A stretch of DNA of 64,000 bases from Adiantum capillus-veneris (GCA_014529385.2 CM043963.1:255501-319500), one strand, 5' to 3'; counted from the first letter of the stretch, positions 32,045 to 43,836 are shown. Numbers and translations are program-made. The notes: generated by a model from the letters alone, not told the origin.

Positions 32045-32199
32045 GCGTCACTATAAGCGTCGCTATTTATGGCTCTGTAGCGTCGCTATGAGCGTCGCTA
32101 TAGTCTTCTGTGTAAACGTCGCTATAGGCGTCGCTATATAGCGACGCATATAGCGACGCTCTCGTAGCGACGCTCGTAGCGACGGTTTTAGCGACGCCG
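32045..32199. promoter_or_regulatory. right subterminal repeat array
   Basis: About ten copies of GCGTCGCTA or TAGCGACGC within 155 bp. The first half is mostly one orientation and the second half the other. Same motif as the left array, so probably the binding site of the element's own accessory protein. Confidence 0.85.
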
Positions 32200-32249
32200 G
32201 GGGTTATAAAAACCCAATGTATCGCTAACAGTGTCACAAGAGCACACAA

Positions 32250-32261
32250 CCTCTTGTAGTG
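32250..32261 (-). repeat. right TIR of the CACTA element
   Basis: CCTCTTGTAGTG, exact complement of the left TIR, followed by the target duplication GAA at 32262-32264. Confidence 0.95.
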
Positions 32262-32960
32262 GAATATAAGGAAGCTAAAGGATTCGTGGAGTAGCTTGAA
32301 CTCTCATTTGTGCATGCGACACCATGAGGGTCTATAAATAAGAGGCAGTTGATGGTAATTCTTATATGACCGTCTTTTGGAATCACAATCTTTCAAGTGC
32401 ACCACCACCATGTCAGCAAGATTCACCTTGCACTTTTGGACCTCAACATAAAACCTATCTCTTTCATACTTTAAAAAATCATTGTGCTGAGTCATCAAGA
32501 ATGAATGGGGCATTAAAGATAGAAGAGACCTTGTCAAACATATCACCATATCCTATAGATACTTCAAGATCAAACAATCTGTCATTAATAATGGATGGGT
32601 CTTCAACAACAACTACCTTTTCTCTTCACCCCTTCCTCCTTACATTTTGTAGCTGGCTCACTGCTGACAGAAGAAAAATAAATATCCATCATTTTGGTGC
32701 TAGGCAATTAAAGCTTCAGGATTACAGGGACTTTTTCATTTTCTGATGCTTCTAAGTCATTGGGAGGTTTGGTAGTCCTCAAATCCTCGCCAGGAAATAT
32801 ATATGTGGGCTCTACAAAGTCCACATTTCTCTTTGAGGAAACTCTCATCAATTGAGGTGGTCTCTCTTATGATTCTTGTTGACCAAATACAGTCTCTTGA
32901 TCTTTTGTCTGCCTCTTCGTTCTATGAGATCTTAATCCTAACAAAAACATAATCTCTCAC
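32262..32960 (-). pseudogene. minus-strand protein remnant, proximal part (continues 23380-24550)
   Basis: The piece at 32304-32549 reads FLKYERDRFYVEVQKCKVNL and CKVNLADMVVVHLKDCDSK. Past a stop, the same frame runs EFKLLHESFSFLIF to the CACTA boundary and on into 24550-24191. Further upstream NVDFVEPTYIFPGEDLRTTK and EASENEKVPVILKL are readable with a frame change. Unrecognised, no known motif. The continuity across the insertion shows that it was one reading frame before the transposon landed. Confidence 0.45.
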
Positions 32961-33279
32961 TCTCTCTCTCTCTCTGGGTATCTATATCTTGCACTCTCTA
33001 TGTTTGTGTGCGTGTGTGTGTGTGTGTGTAGTCTTTGAGTCACTCTCTCCCTCTTTCTATCCTTCTACTATGCTCTACGATGCGTGAAAGAAAATCGATG
33101 GATTGTAAACGCATTGATGTGCACCATGGGATGAAAAAGAGAACCTCCTCTATCTCTCAATATTTACTCCAACGGCACACATAGAAGAATATAGCAACAC
33201 TATGTGCATCCACGTGCGTCGTGTGACAAAAATGAAAGCTCATATATATCGATCACATAATTTATAATCCTCATGCAAA
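32961..33279. other. short intergenic stretch
   Basis: Contains a CT run near 32960 and a GT run near 33005-33030. No gene seen. Confidence 0.5.
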
Positions 33280-35400
33280 TAGGGATGTGTGACCTATGAG
33301 ACCGAGCTACAATTGAAAATATGCTTTTGGAATTGTAATGGATACCCATGGAATGCGGGGGTTGGCATTGATAAACTAAGAAGCAAAGTCGATGCTGTAC
33401 TTCTTGATGAAACTTGGGAGCATGATACACAAAGGATTAATGGCTTGGAGGATTACAATGTAAATTCATTGATGTGGTCAAAGAATCTCAAGCAACGAAG
33501 AGGACAAGGAGGGGTAGCATGTATGGTTAAGAAAGGATTGGAAGATTTTGTATCAATTGTGAAAGATGACAAGTACAAATGTTAAGTATGGCTGAAAATT
33601 AGGACACCATGGAAACAAAATGAGAAGCTTTCAAGAAAGTTATTTGTTCTTGTGCCAAAGAATGCTTTGCCATAAAGCATCTCCATGGTATCAGCAAAGA
33701 TAGATCACGCAAAAGGTGGTTTGATAAAGAATGTCAAGATGCTCGAAATTCCTTGATAAAGCTTGATGCAACTATGGACAGAGACAACTGTCAAAGTCAT
33801 TTGCATACATACCAGGCATTGATTCAAAAGAAGAGAAAAAGATGGGAAGTAAAGCAACAATTTTTTCAAGTCCAAGAGAAGGCACATGCATGTGGAAGAT
33901 TCTGCAGAAACTTGAGGGACAAGCGGGTTGAGAATTTTGGTAACTTGAGTCTCGTGGATATGTACACACATTGTTGGCAATTATATGAGCAAGAAAATGC
34001 TAAAAAAAATACCATTTTATGGTTCACTCTCAGGTATGCCCTCTTTTTTTACTATTGAGGATGTATACGGTGGGCTAGAAAAGTTGGCCACTCGCAAAGC
34101 GGAGAGATCTTCAAGGTATCAAGCCGGAGATGATAAAATGGACGGGAGATTTTACCCATGAGTGGATGTTTGATATGTTCAACCTTGCACTTCCACATGG
34201 TATGCCTTATAATTGGAGTACTAATGGGGTTAAGCCTTTGCATAAAGGAGGGGATGTAAAGAATGTAAAAAACTACCGGAATATAATGATTGGGTCTCTT
34301 ATGGAAAAGTTGTTTGGGTGCATAATGGAGATGAAATTAAGTGATTGGGCTAAAGAGAATGACAAGCGTGCAAAGGGACAAGCGGGTTTTTGTCCATGCC
34401 ATAGCACCATTGATCATCTTGTCACTCCTTGTGTTCTCATGGAGGAAAGTCGGTTGAAAGGCATGGAGAAGGATGGAGAACTCCAAGTGCCAGTTTATGC
34501 TTGTGGTTTCTCGAATCTATGAGAAGGTGATTTGTCAATTGCGCATGGGAAGAGAAATTTCAGAAATTTTTGTAAGCACTATCGGGGTTAAACAAGGATG
34601 TCCGTTATCAACCACTCTCTTTGTTCTATGCATCGATCAATTGGAACAAATGGTACTTGAATTTATGCAAGAAGAAGGCATTGAAGAGGTCACTATTTGC
34701 AATGCGGTAATCATGCTTTTGTTGTATGCGAATGATGTAGTGCTTCTAGCATACACTTTAGAAGATGCACAAAAGCTTATGGTTGTTCTCGAGAACTTTT
34801 GCTTACATATAGTGGGATGATTGTGAATGAATCCAAAACAAAGGTTATGCTTGTGAAAACGAACCATAAGGAGAATTTATGCATTGTGTACAACAATGAG
34901 ATACTTGAAGTTGTTGAGAGCTTTAAGTACCTTGGCCTTGAGGTTCCGTCCAATCATAATTGGCATGAATGTGCTATGCATCGTTTGGAAGGGGGAAAGA
35001 GAGCATATTATGCATTTGAGAACATGTGTAATGTGGGAAACATCAAGTGTCGGGTTCTCAAAGAAATATCTTTTTGATGCATTGGTGACACCGGTTCTTC
35101 TTTATGGAGTTGAAGTGTGGGGCGGGAGCATCTCAAAGTCTACTTGGAAAGATATTGAGAATGTCCAAAAGCGTTTTCTTACAAACTTTCTCCAAGTTAA
35201 GACACAAACACCATAAATGCTCCTACTTCTTCAGTCGGGATCTCTTCCAATTGAGGTTATGGGCATGGAAAGGGTTGTGGAGTACATGATAAAGATGTGT
35301 CAAAACCCCTCACATCTACTTCTTGTAATTGCATGGGAAGAAAGCAAAAAAGTTCAAAAGACGCGTAAAAGCAAGATCTTCAGCATGGGATGGATGATAA
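33280..35400 (+). pseudogene. decayed LINE copy 1 (endonuclease and reverse transcriptase)
   Basis: Same family as the intact ORF2 at 55245-58625. The start reads CFWNCNGYPWNAGVGIDKL and LDETWEHDTQRI, the APE-endonuclease beginning. At about 33600 the match jumps over roughly 630 bases of the intact copy and resumes KECFAIKHL and AQEKAHACG-type sequence. RT motifs follow in several frames: VKPLHKGGDVKNVKNYR, RAKGQAGFCPCHSTIDHLV, VKQGCPLSTTLF and LLLYANDVVLLA (YADD changed to YAND). The match ends at about 35398, before the ORF2 C-terminus. The TAG-GGA codons before ORF2 are also present here at 33280. Confidence 0.85.
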
Positions 35401-35555
35401 TAGACTGCATGGGAAGCAAGAAAAAAATACCTGCAGTTTTATAGACTGCAGGTCCATCCCAAGGGGGGTCAGAACTGCATCGCACGAGATTAGACAGTTC
35501 AGAGGAAGGTCTTGTTGCCCTTCACAATAACTCAGAGGCTACTTATACTTGCAGG

Positions 35556-35558
<3 letters not shown>
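35401..35558. other. unassigned stretch after LINE copy 1
   Basis: Contains the short inverted repeat CTGCAG...ATAGACTGCAGG near 35430. No gene seen. Confidence 0.4.
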
Positions 35559-35593
<35 letters not shown>

Positions 35594-35935
35594 GTGGATT
35601 GGGGGGGGGGGGGGGGGGAGGTGGTGGAAAGAGACAAAAGACTCAATTCTCTTTGAGGAAGTAGCACTAAGGGGCGTGGGGGAAAACTGTATTGATTGCA
35701 AAAAGATTCCCATGTGCCATAGTGCTACTTTCTTCTAAAGAAAGTATATACGAGAGAGATATTCTTATATACATAGGTGAAATTAGCACATGAGACTTCA
35801 TCAGAAATTCAAGAACCATATACCACAACATCCATTTCAAGTAGACATGTCTATTTAATCATTAGCACTAAAAGATATATTTGTCTAATGTGGAGTCCAT
35901 ATCCTAGTTTTTGTGGGGTTCTGCTAGAGAAAAGG

Positions 35936-36005
<70 letters not shown>

Positions 36006-36140
36006 GGAGAGAAGAAAAGTTACATCATTGTCAATTGTCCTAATGGTGTGCGGGGAAGTTCTAGAGAACCTCAAAAACATGCCAGCGTGCCATACAACTA
36101 CATCCTAAAAGTTTATGAAATTTATGTAGGAGAGAGTGAC

Positions 36141-36198
<58 letters not shown>

Positions 36199-36233
36199 GG
36201 AGAGGGTAGAGGTTATGAAAAGCTCCATTTTAA

Positions 36234-36280
<47 letters not shown>

Positions 36281-36680
36281 TAAATAGTTTTAATTATTGT
36301 CCACAGAGGTCAGATATGACCTATGGGACCAAAATTAGACATTACAATGGTTGCACATAGTGAAAAGATGACAGTACATATCATTTAACGAGACTGAGTG
36401 TCTGTTAGGGGAATGAGAAAAGAAAATAGATACCTAGAGAGGGTCAACAACCCTGGGGAGAGCCGATTTGGGATTTGAAACTCCTGGATGATAGCTTTAC
36501 TACCTCGATAGACTTCCCATTTGCCTTGTTTGCGGGCTATGTACCTTCTTGAGCTCTTCACTTTTGTGTTTGAGTTGTAGCGGAGTGAGTTCTTCTACAA
36601 TCCAAAACTTGGTATCTTTGAGAAGACGTGGTTGTTGAAGAAGCTTGAGTCGACCTTCTTGATTTAGGGAGAGGGAGAGA

Positions 36681-36766
<86 letters not shown>
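35559..36766. repeat. block of (GA)n tracts with ~120-bp repeat units
   Basis: GA runs at 35559-35591, 35939-36004, 36145-36195 and 36686-36766, an 18-G run at 35601-35618, and an (AT)n run at about 36234-36256. Between the GA runs are copies of a repeat unit with the core TTGTCNNAATGG, GTGCGGGG, and CATACAACTACATCC (36010-36125 and, after the last tract, 36770-36950); part of the same unit lies at 35790-35935. Confidence 0.8.
36284..36330 (-). pseudogene. LINE 3'-end fragment (copy 2)
   Basis: On the minus strand GGTCCCATAGGTCATATCTG, then GACAATAATTAAAACTA. The same 3'-UTR end follows the intact LINE at 58636-58680. Only the extreme 3' end is present, as expected for a strongly 5'-truncated insertion. 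It runs straight into a (CT)n tract on its 3' side. Confidence 0.75.
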
Positions 36767-36769
<3 letters not shown>

Positions 36770-36950
36770 AAAGTTGCATCATTGCAGATTGTCTGAATGG
36801 CACACGGGGGATTCTTTCAAAAAATTAAAGAGACACCATTGCATCATACAAGCACATCCTATTTAGTCATTCATTCTAAAGGATGCATTTGTCAAATTTG
36901 CAGGCTAGATCTTAGCTACTATGGGATCCTGCCATAGAAAAGGAGAAAGT

Positions 36951-38160
36951 GATAACACATCTTTCCATTAGCAAAGCTAGAGAGAGATCACCCTTACCTG
37001 CATCCATAGTACAAAAACAATCAGTGGATTAGTTTCCAAACAACATTACAGGTAACTAAGGTGACTCTAGTTGTCATCCATGTCACCCTAACTTCTACTA
37101 AAAGAGGATAATGCTGTAAAAAGTGGAAGATTCTATTAAGGGATGAGTCTATTAGTATTTTGAGACAGGTTAATCTGATCAAATAACTACATTCATACTA
37201 GCTAAACCATGCATATAACATGGTACCCTTGTACTAATAGTTACCACGCATAGACCATGCATGCCTATTTCCTAAGATTAGTCACTTTTGCATACCTTAG
37301 TTAAGAAATTAAGCATAATTTAAATGTTTTGGTACCTCAAATGGTCCAATTTCTTTGTTCAACAGCATGGCAGCATGGTTTGAAACTTCCAAGTTTAGTG
37401 TTGGTAGATCCTACTTACCTTCTCACTTAGAGAAGAAGCAGGTGTAAGGCTAATGATTTACTCTTACTTGATCTCTTACTCAGCAAAGATCTAACACAAA
37501 GAAATCCCTTGCTATGCTCACATATTAAGCAATTTTTCTTTAGGAAATACTAAAATGGAAACTAAGTGAGCTCAAAGTATTGAGTTCACCTTTAAGTACT
37601 GCTCCTCTTGCTCATAGTATCTTACTCTGCATCAAAGGTGCCATAGATCAGGCATGCGCACCATGCAACAAACATGGACTGCCTCACAAATTTTGATTTG
37701 TCTATCATCGATTTCAATTATAATAAATCCGTTATAACTGCACCATCAGCCTATCTTTAACAGCCCCTGTCACCACCCTCGCAAAAAGGATTCTATCTTT
37801 AAGTTGGCCCAAGGTATAGGCCCTTGGGTTTATTGCATTCCAAGTCCCCAAGTAAAAAATAAATAAAGACCTAGTTCACTCCATGTTTAGGGTATAACCT
37901 TAGCCTAACCTAGTTAAGTTTCCTTTGTGATCTAGTTAGGCTATGTATTAGTTAGGTCTGATCCAGGTAGTCTTAGCTAGGTAGTGGAAGTTAGCCCACT
38001 AACTTATTCAAATATTCAAGTTAGCCTAACTAGCAAAATAAACTTGACTAACACTTACTTCTAACTTCAATTTTAGGGCCATGTGCCCATACCATAGTGT
38101 ATTTCTTCAGGATAAACTAGATTTAAGCATTTATAAACATGGGGTGTCTATCTCAGTGAA
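36951..38160. other. non-coding stretch
   Basis: No coding sequence, RNA gene or element end recognised. A patch at 37860-38010 repeats CTAGTTAGGCT/TAGTTAAGTT-like words. Confidence 0.4.
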
Positions 38161-38382
38161 TGTGTAGAGAGAGAGAGAGATAGAGAGAGATAAAGTGAGA
38201 TATAAAGAAAAGTATAGTTGCATTATTGTAAATTGTCCAAATGGCGTGCGGGGTGGTCTTAAGGAAACGTAGAAATGCGCCATCGCTCTATACATCTGCA
38301 TCCTAAGATTATGAAGGAGCGAGAGAAAGAGAGAGAGGGAACTAAATAGGGTAGAAGTTATGGGAGACTTCATTGTGATGGT

Positions 38383-38435
<53 letters not shown>

Positions 38436-38548
38436 TAAATATGGTTGAATCCTTGCCAATTGTCGAAATGGCGAATGGGGAGGTCTCAAAGACACTTAAA
38501 AATACACCACCGCACCATACAACCACATCCTGAAGTTAGGAAATTTAT

Positions 38549-38617
<69 letters not shown>

Positions 38618-38769
38618 AAAGGAGAACGTAGAAGTTATGAAAGTTTCCCTTGTGAAGGTATAGAGAAAGAGAGAGAAACTATAGGTGCATCATATACAAT
38701 TGTCCAAATGGTGTGTAGGAAAGTCTTAAAGAGACACAAAAAGCCACCCTTGCATCATACTGCCACATT

Positions 38770-38819
<50 letters not shown>

Positions 38820-38908
38820 CAAATGGAGAGAGATGTCCAAAAACGTTTTCTCACCAACTTTCTCCAATATCTTGCATAAAAGCAAGATATTGAGCACGAG
38901 AGAGACTC

Positions 38909-38989
<81 letters not shown>
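38161..38989. repeat. second block of ~120-bp units alternating with (GA)n
   Basis: Units at about 38205-38330, 38430-38551 and 38670-38771 share TTGTCCAAATGGCGTGCGG, TCTTAAAGAGACAC and CACCATACAACCACATCCT (with variation). Each is followed by a GA run: 38385-38429, 38552-38609, 38772-38817 and 38945-38989. The same unit occurs at 36010-36125 and 36770-36950. Confidence 0.8.
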
Positions 38990-38993
<4 letters not shown>

Positions 38994-40327
38994 ATTATTG
39001 TCCTTGGAGGTCAAATATGACCAATGGGACCAAAGGTACATGTGATGTAGTATGTGTATGGTTGATGTGTGACTCTCAATGCTTCAAAATTTTGGTGATG
39101 AGAGTTGCAATGGAGAGCTCAAACTGTGGCTAGGAGAGGAAAGTGTGTAGGTCTATGTTGGGGCTGAAAATGCGAGAGAAGCAAGCTCACATGTGACCAA
39201 AAGCTGAGCACTCTAGTAGTGTGCGGTGCTCAGACTCTCGAACTTGCAGCGAGCATAATGTGCACAGTCAATTTGACACTTCTTCATTGCCCCAACACCC
39301 TGTCTCGTATCAAAGGGAGTGGGAGCTAAGCCTAATGGCTATGATAGTGCATATCACCAACAAGGGGATAGACTCAAGCATGTAAGTGTGAGTATGGTTT
39401 CCTCTTTCAACAAAGAACATGGTTTTGTAGTTGGGGGCAATATGGATGGTGTAATGTATGAAGCGTGACCCACCAGATTTCTCCCAAGACATAATACATT
39501 GATGTTGTAGAAAAGCTTCATTCACTTATGAGTCAATTGAAGCATCATTTAGCAGATTCAATGCATCCCATCTCCCAAACCATTTCTTTATCTCTTGCAT
39601 CCATCTCGTGCTTAATATCTTGCTTTTATGCATCTTTTGAACTTTTTTGCTTGCTTCCCATGCAATTGTAGGAAGTTGATATGAGGGGTTTTGAGGCATC
39701 TTTATCATGTACTCCACCACCCTTTCCATGCCCATAGCCTCAATTGGAAGAGATCCCAACTCAAGAAGTAGGAGGAAATATGGTGTTTTTGTTTAACTTG
39801 GAGAAAGTTTGTAAGAGAACGCTTTTGGACATTCTCAAACTCTTTCCAAGTAGACTTTGAGATGGACCCGCCCCATAATTCAACTCCATAAAGAAGAACC
39901 TGTGTCACCAATGTATCAAAAAGGTACTTCTTGAGAACCCAACACTTGATGTTTCCCGCATTACACATGTTCTCAAATGCATAATTTGCTCTCGTTCCCA
40001 CTTCAAAATGACACATAGCACATTCATTCCAATTGTGGTTGGATGGAACCTCAAGGCCAAGGTACTGAAAGCTCTCAACAACTTCAAGTGTCTCATTGTT
40101 GTACACAATACATGGCTTCTGCTTATGGTTGGTTTTCACAAGCATAACCTTTGTTTTGGACTCATTCACAATCAGCCCACCACTATCCAAGCAAAAGTTC
40201 TTAAGGACAACCATAAGCTTTTGTGCATCTTCTAAAGTGTGTGCTAGAAGAACCACACCATTCACATACAACAAAAGCATGACTACTACATTGCAAAAAG
40301 TGACCTCTTCGTTGCCTTCTTCTTGAA
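38990..40327 (-). pseudogene. 5'-truncated LINE copy 3
   Basis: The minus strand runs from within RT (LLLYVNGVVLLAHTLEDAQK, the active site decayed from YADD to YVNG) through GLEVPSNHNWNECAM, TLVTQVLLYGVELWGGSISK and TWKEFENVQKR to the C-terminal region at 39310-39525. The 3' UTR follows, ending GGTCATATTTGACCTCC and GACAATAATAAAA at about 39000. Several frameshifts. The 5' side breaks off at 40327. The 3' side adjoins (CT)n read on this strand. Confidence 0.85.
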
Positions 40328-40349
40328 AGGTTAAGGTGGAGGGGTTAGT

Positions 40350-40846
40350 GTTCCATTCATGGCATAAGCATGCTTAAAGTAGAGTTAGCTTAGGGATTGA
40401 TATTGGGCATATAGTACAATAGAGTGTAGTTGCAAAAATGATAGACTTACTTTTATTCAACATAATGTGCCTCTATATAGGCATATACAAAAGGGACAAC
40501 CTTTTGACACATGGGCATAATATATGGCTGCCTATGCACAAATACAAGTGGCTAGTCTTTATACATGGGTCATAAGAGGTTCTTCACATGGGTTATTGAC
40601 ACATAAGGTGGAAGGCATATACAAAAGGGACAACCTTTTGACACATGGGCATAATATGTGGCTACCTATGCACAAATACAAGTGGCTAGTCTTTACACAT
40701 GGGCATAATATGTGGCTGCCTATGCACAAATACAAGTTTCTAGTCTTTACACATGGGTCATAAGAGGTTCTTCACATGGGTTATTGACACATAAGGTGGA
40801 AGGGGTTGTTCACATAAGAGATGCAACAAAAGCCCGCATCCCAACA
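40350..40846 (-). repeat. probable copia-like LTR (solo or remnant)
   Basis: On the minus strand the sequence TAGGAGAGGATTGTTGGGATGC at 40865-40840 looks like a copia polypurine tract followed by an LTR start TGTTGGGATG. The LTR body contains TATATAGAGGC as a TATA candidate and ends near 40350. The far end is not defined and no coding region adjoins it. Confidence 0.45.
40481..40800. repeat. tandem repeats, 134-bp unit with a 54-bp subunit
   Basis: GCATATACAAAAGGGACAAC recurs at 40481 and 40615 (134-bp period). Within the second unit ACACATGGG plus CATAATATGTGGCT recurs at 40641 and 40695 (54-bp period), with ACACATGGGTCATAAG again at 40749. Copies are nearly identical, so the duplication is fairly recent. 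Confidence 0.9.
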
Positions 40847-40865
40847 ATCCTCTCCTATGTGGACC

Positions 40866-41440
40866 TCCATAGTCTATAGACCCGTCATGCTTTTTCCACC
40901 TGTAAGATGCAACAAATAACAATATATCAATTTCCATTACATAAGTCTCCATTGGAAAGCAACTTTCCTTAGTTGCAAAGATAAGAATCTACAAGCCATA
41001 CTTGTCAAAAAAACAACGGTTAGCATTTTGTGTCATAAATATCATATATTGAAAGAAAAATTCATAAACTTCAACATTTTTTTGCTTATGTCGATCCTCA
41101 TCCAGATATTGCATATTCTAGTGTCCCATACCACTAGAATAAGCAGTATATGTCATACCCTGATGATTGAGTATATCATTGATCACACTCATCATTTGGT
41201 AATCAATCTTTGTAAATTCCAAGTCCAATTCCATAAATATTGTCGCGATAAGAAATCAGCATATACCAAACCAAATCCAGACCCAATTGTAATTCCAAAT
41301 ATGAGTCCAAATCCATAATATCTTCCATGTTATATACTTGGGTAACAAAATTCATACAAAGGACAGTGGTGCTCATCCATGCAACATGTTTTTGTGATCG
41401 GTTTTGCCTCAACTAGTAAATCTACACCAATGAGACGTAC
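40866..41440. other. non-coding stretch
   Basis: No gene seen. Contains AT-rich text with the loosely repeated words CCAAATCCAG/CCAATTCCATAA at 41210-41320. Confidence 0.4.
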
Positions 41441-41442
41441 TG

Positions 41443-41720
41443 CCTAACTCGGCGAATTTGCACTAATGTTGCGTAAATCCAAAGATCTCCATTTAGTTTT
41501 GTGTTGTCTAAATAGGCAAATTTGCAGTCATGCCACCTAGACCGATGGATCTACACGTATAATGGGTGATTCCTAAATTTGTGAATCTACACCAGGATGA
41601 GTAATTACACATTTATTAAATCGGGGGATTTACATGTATAGCTGGTGATTCCTAAATTTGCAAATATACACTAGGATAATCATGTACACAGTGCCTAAAT
41701 CGGTGAATATGTGTGCACGT
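41443..41720. repeat. degenerate ~40-bp minisatellite
   Basis: About seven diverged units of the type CCTAAAT(C/T)(G/T)G(T/C)GAAT(T/C)TACAC...GGATGA begin near 41443, 41508, 41536, 41572, 41614, 41651 and 41693. Spacing is mostly 36-42 bp. Confidence 0.6.
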
Positions 41721-42400
41721 GACCAATGGACTAGAGAAGGCATAAACAATGGAACATAAACTACATGTTTGATATCAAATTGATGTAAATTGGAATGTTA
41801 AAGTATGTACCAAATGTTTATGATCATCCTAGCTCATGTAAGTAGCTGTATAACAATTCATCTTAGTAGATATGCCAATCAAATTAAGTACAAGCCGTGA
41901 CATTATAAACAATGGATTTTGTAGCTTATAACACAGTGTAAATAACTAAAAGAGCTATGTCTTCTAAAAGTGTCCAATAGTATTCTTACTTGTTGTAAAA
42001 TTGTTTGGCTATAGCCTTGTGGAAATATCTGGTGGTTCACTAATATGATTGCATTCTACTTAGCTTTATATTACTTCCAAAAGTGTTTCTCAAAGAGAAA
42101 GCACTAAAAATGTTTTCTTGTTATATTCAACAGCAACTACACACTAAACACATCATTACTTTGAAAGCCGTTAATGATTAAATTGATCAGAAGTTAGGGT
42201 TGTTTGCCCATAAGAGAGACTAAAAGTAGGAAAAGTTAAGTACAAACAAACAAATAGTGAAGGTCTTATAAATTTGCAAAATTTTTTACAAATCTAGGGT
42301 GATTGGTAGAGATTGATGTGATGTCAAAGTAGTACTAAGCTCCATCGATAAGTCCAAATGAAAAAACTAATCCAATTACTTAATTTTGAGAGTTGTTAAT
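41721..42400. other. non-coding stretch
   Basis: AT-rich, no feature recognised. Confidence 0.4.
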
Positions 42401-42650
42401 GAAAGGGGGGGAGTAATTCCATCTACTAGTCTCCACCCAACCATGCTATCTTGTAGCCTCCCCCTAGCATACACACTATTTGTCTGTGCCGATGGCCTTT
42501 CCTACCACATGGACATGCAACCCAATTTTCCCCTTTCTCGAGAATAGCTGGGACACCACTGAAAGGAGGGGAGTAATTCCGTGTGTTAGTCTCCACCCAA
42601 CCATGCTATCTTATAGCCTCCCCCTAGCATACACACTGTTTGGCCTTGCC
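42401..42650. repeat. direct duplication, 160-bp period
   Basis: GAGTAATTCC...TAGTCTCCACCCAACCATGC...AGCCTCCCCCTAGCATACAC occurs at 42411-42480 and again at 42571-42640 with a few differences. Confidence 0.9.
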
Positions 42651-43407
42651 CATAGGACCCGTGTCCTTACAGTCAATAATGTATCCCTAAATACGACTTT
42701 GTGCCTACATATGTATACTTGTTTATAAAGAGTCATTTAAAGAGTGATAATCAAAGAATAAAGATAATTCATAAATACTAATTAAACTTGATAGAATTTA
42801 TGACCACCTGTTAGGATAGGCTAAATGTATGTCTCCTAATGGAATAGTGTTGGTATCAAATTATGGCATAGAAGTAAGAACCCTCTTATAATTTCATCCA
42901 TGCACAATGAAGGATTAGGAAAAATATCAACAAAGATTTCATACACAAGCAAAGAATTAACAAAACATGAAGCAAGATAAATAATGATTTCAATATCGTA
43001 TGGTGCAACGCTGAGGAATATTGTAAAGGTGCAAAGTGTCAATTACATTATATCAATGCTAATAGGTATAATCATACATTATTATCTTTATTTTTTGTTA
43101 CTTGTAGCTTAGAGCATATGACTTGTTGTTGTGCATGATATTTATGGTGATTGGAAGTACACACCAATGGGAATTTGTGTCATGTTAGAGATATTTCAAT
43201 TAAGATTGAAGCAAAGATTTGACTACCATAGGTGATATATGCTCCAAGAGTCAATTCTAACCTTCTTGTACTCTAATAGGCCATTTTTAGTGAGACTCGT
43301 AGGATGAAGATTTTTAGTGGTATGCCACTCCTAATGATATTGCAAAATGTGTGATTGCAGCTATCTAAAATGGCTCGTGATTGCAGCTATCTGAAATGAG
43401 ACATAAA

Positions 43408-43444
<37 letters not shown>

Positions 43445-43836
43445 GGGCATCAATGTCACCAGTGCAAGTGTATGCATCATGTTTATGCCTACAATCTTCA
43501 TGGAGATTGTCGCATGTTTATCATGAATAGTTGTATATGTTGTTACATGCTTATCAAATAAGCCTCATGTTCAAATGCCTTTTGCAATTATTCGAGCCAT
43601 GGAAGGTGTGTCAAAACAAGTGATCTTTGTGTCTTGTCATGAGTATACCTTTCAAACAAGATGATAAGTGTGGCATGATTACTCTGGTGAGAGAGGCTTG
43701 TAGAGGCCCGACGAGTGGTGCTCTTGCTATAAAAGTTGGAGCTCTAGTACTAGAGGGCACTTAGAGGTAGCTGATGAAGAATGGATGCACTACAAACTTT
43801 CCACTTGATTTGCTCGCCTTGCTGCATTGCATTTCC

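Larger units (their letters stand above)
24551..32261 (+). mobile_element. complete CACTA (En/Spm) DNA transposon
   Basis: A 7711-bp element bounded by perfect 12-bp terminal inverted repeats: CACTACAAGAGG at 24551-24562 and its complement at 32250-32261. It is flanked by a perfect 3-bp target-site duplication, GAA (24548-24550 and 32262-32264), the CACTA hallmark. Both ends carry arrays of the subterminal motif GCGTCGCTA/TAGCGACGC. Inside, on the plus strand, are a long leader with simple repeats and a captured host-gene fragment, a six-exon TNP2 transposase gene without disabling changes, and a three-exon TNP1-like gene with two in-frame TGA codons. It is inserted in an older minus-strand reading frame. 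Confidence 0.95.

Noticed and set aside
32045-32261. A bacterial-type or phage defence locus, considered because of the dense palindromic arrays
   Set aside because: Arrays are CACTA subterminal repeats with TIR and TSD; everything else in the window is plant mobile DNA.
38161-38989. CRISPR-like appearance of repeats separated by spacers
   Set aside because: The spacers are themselves repeats and the separators are GA microsatellites; plant nuclear context. Not a CRISPR array.
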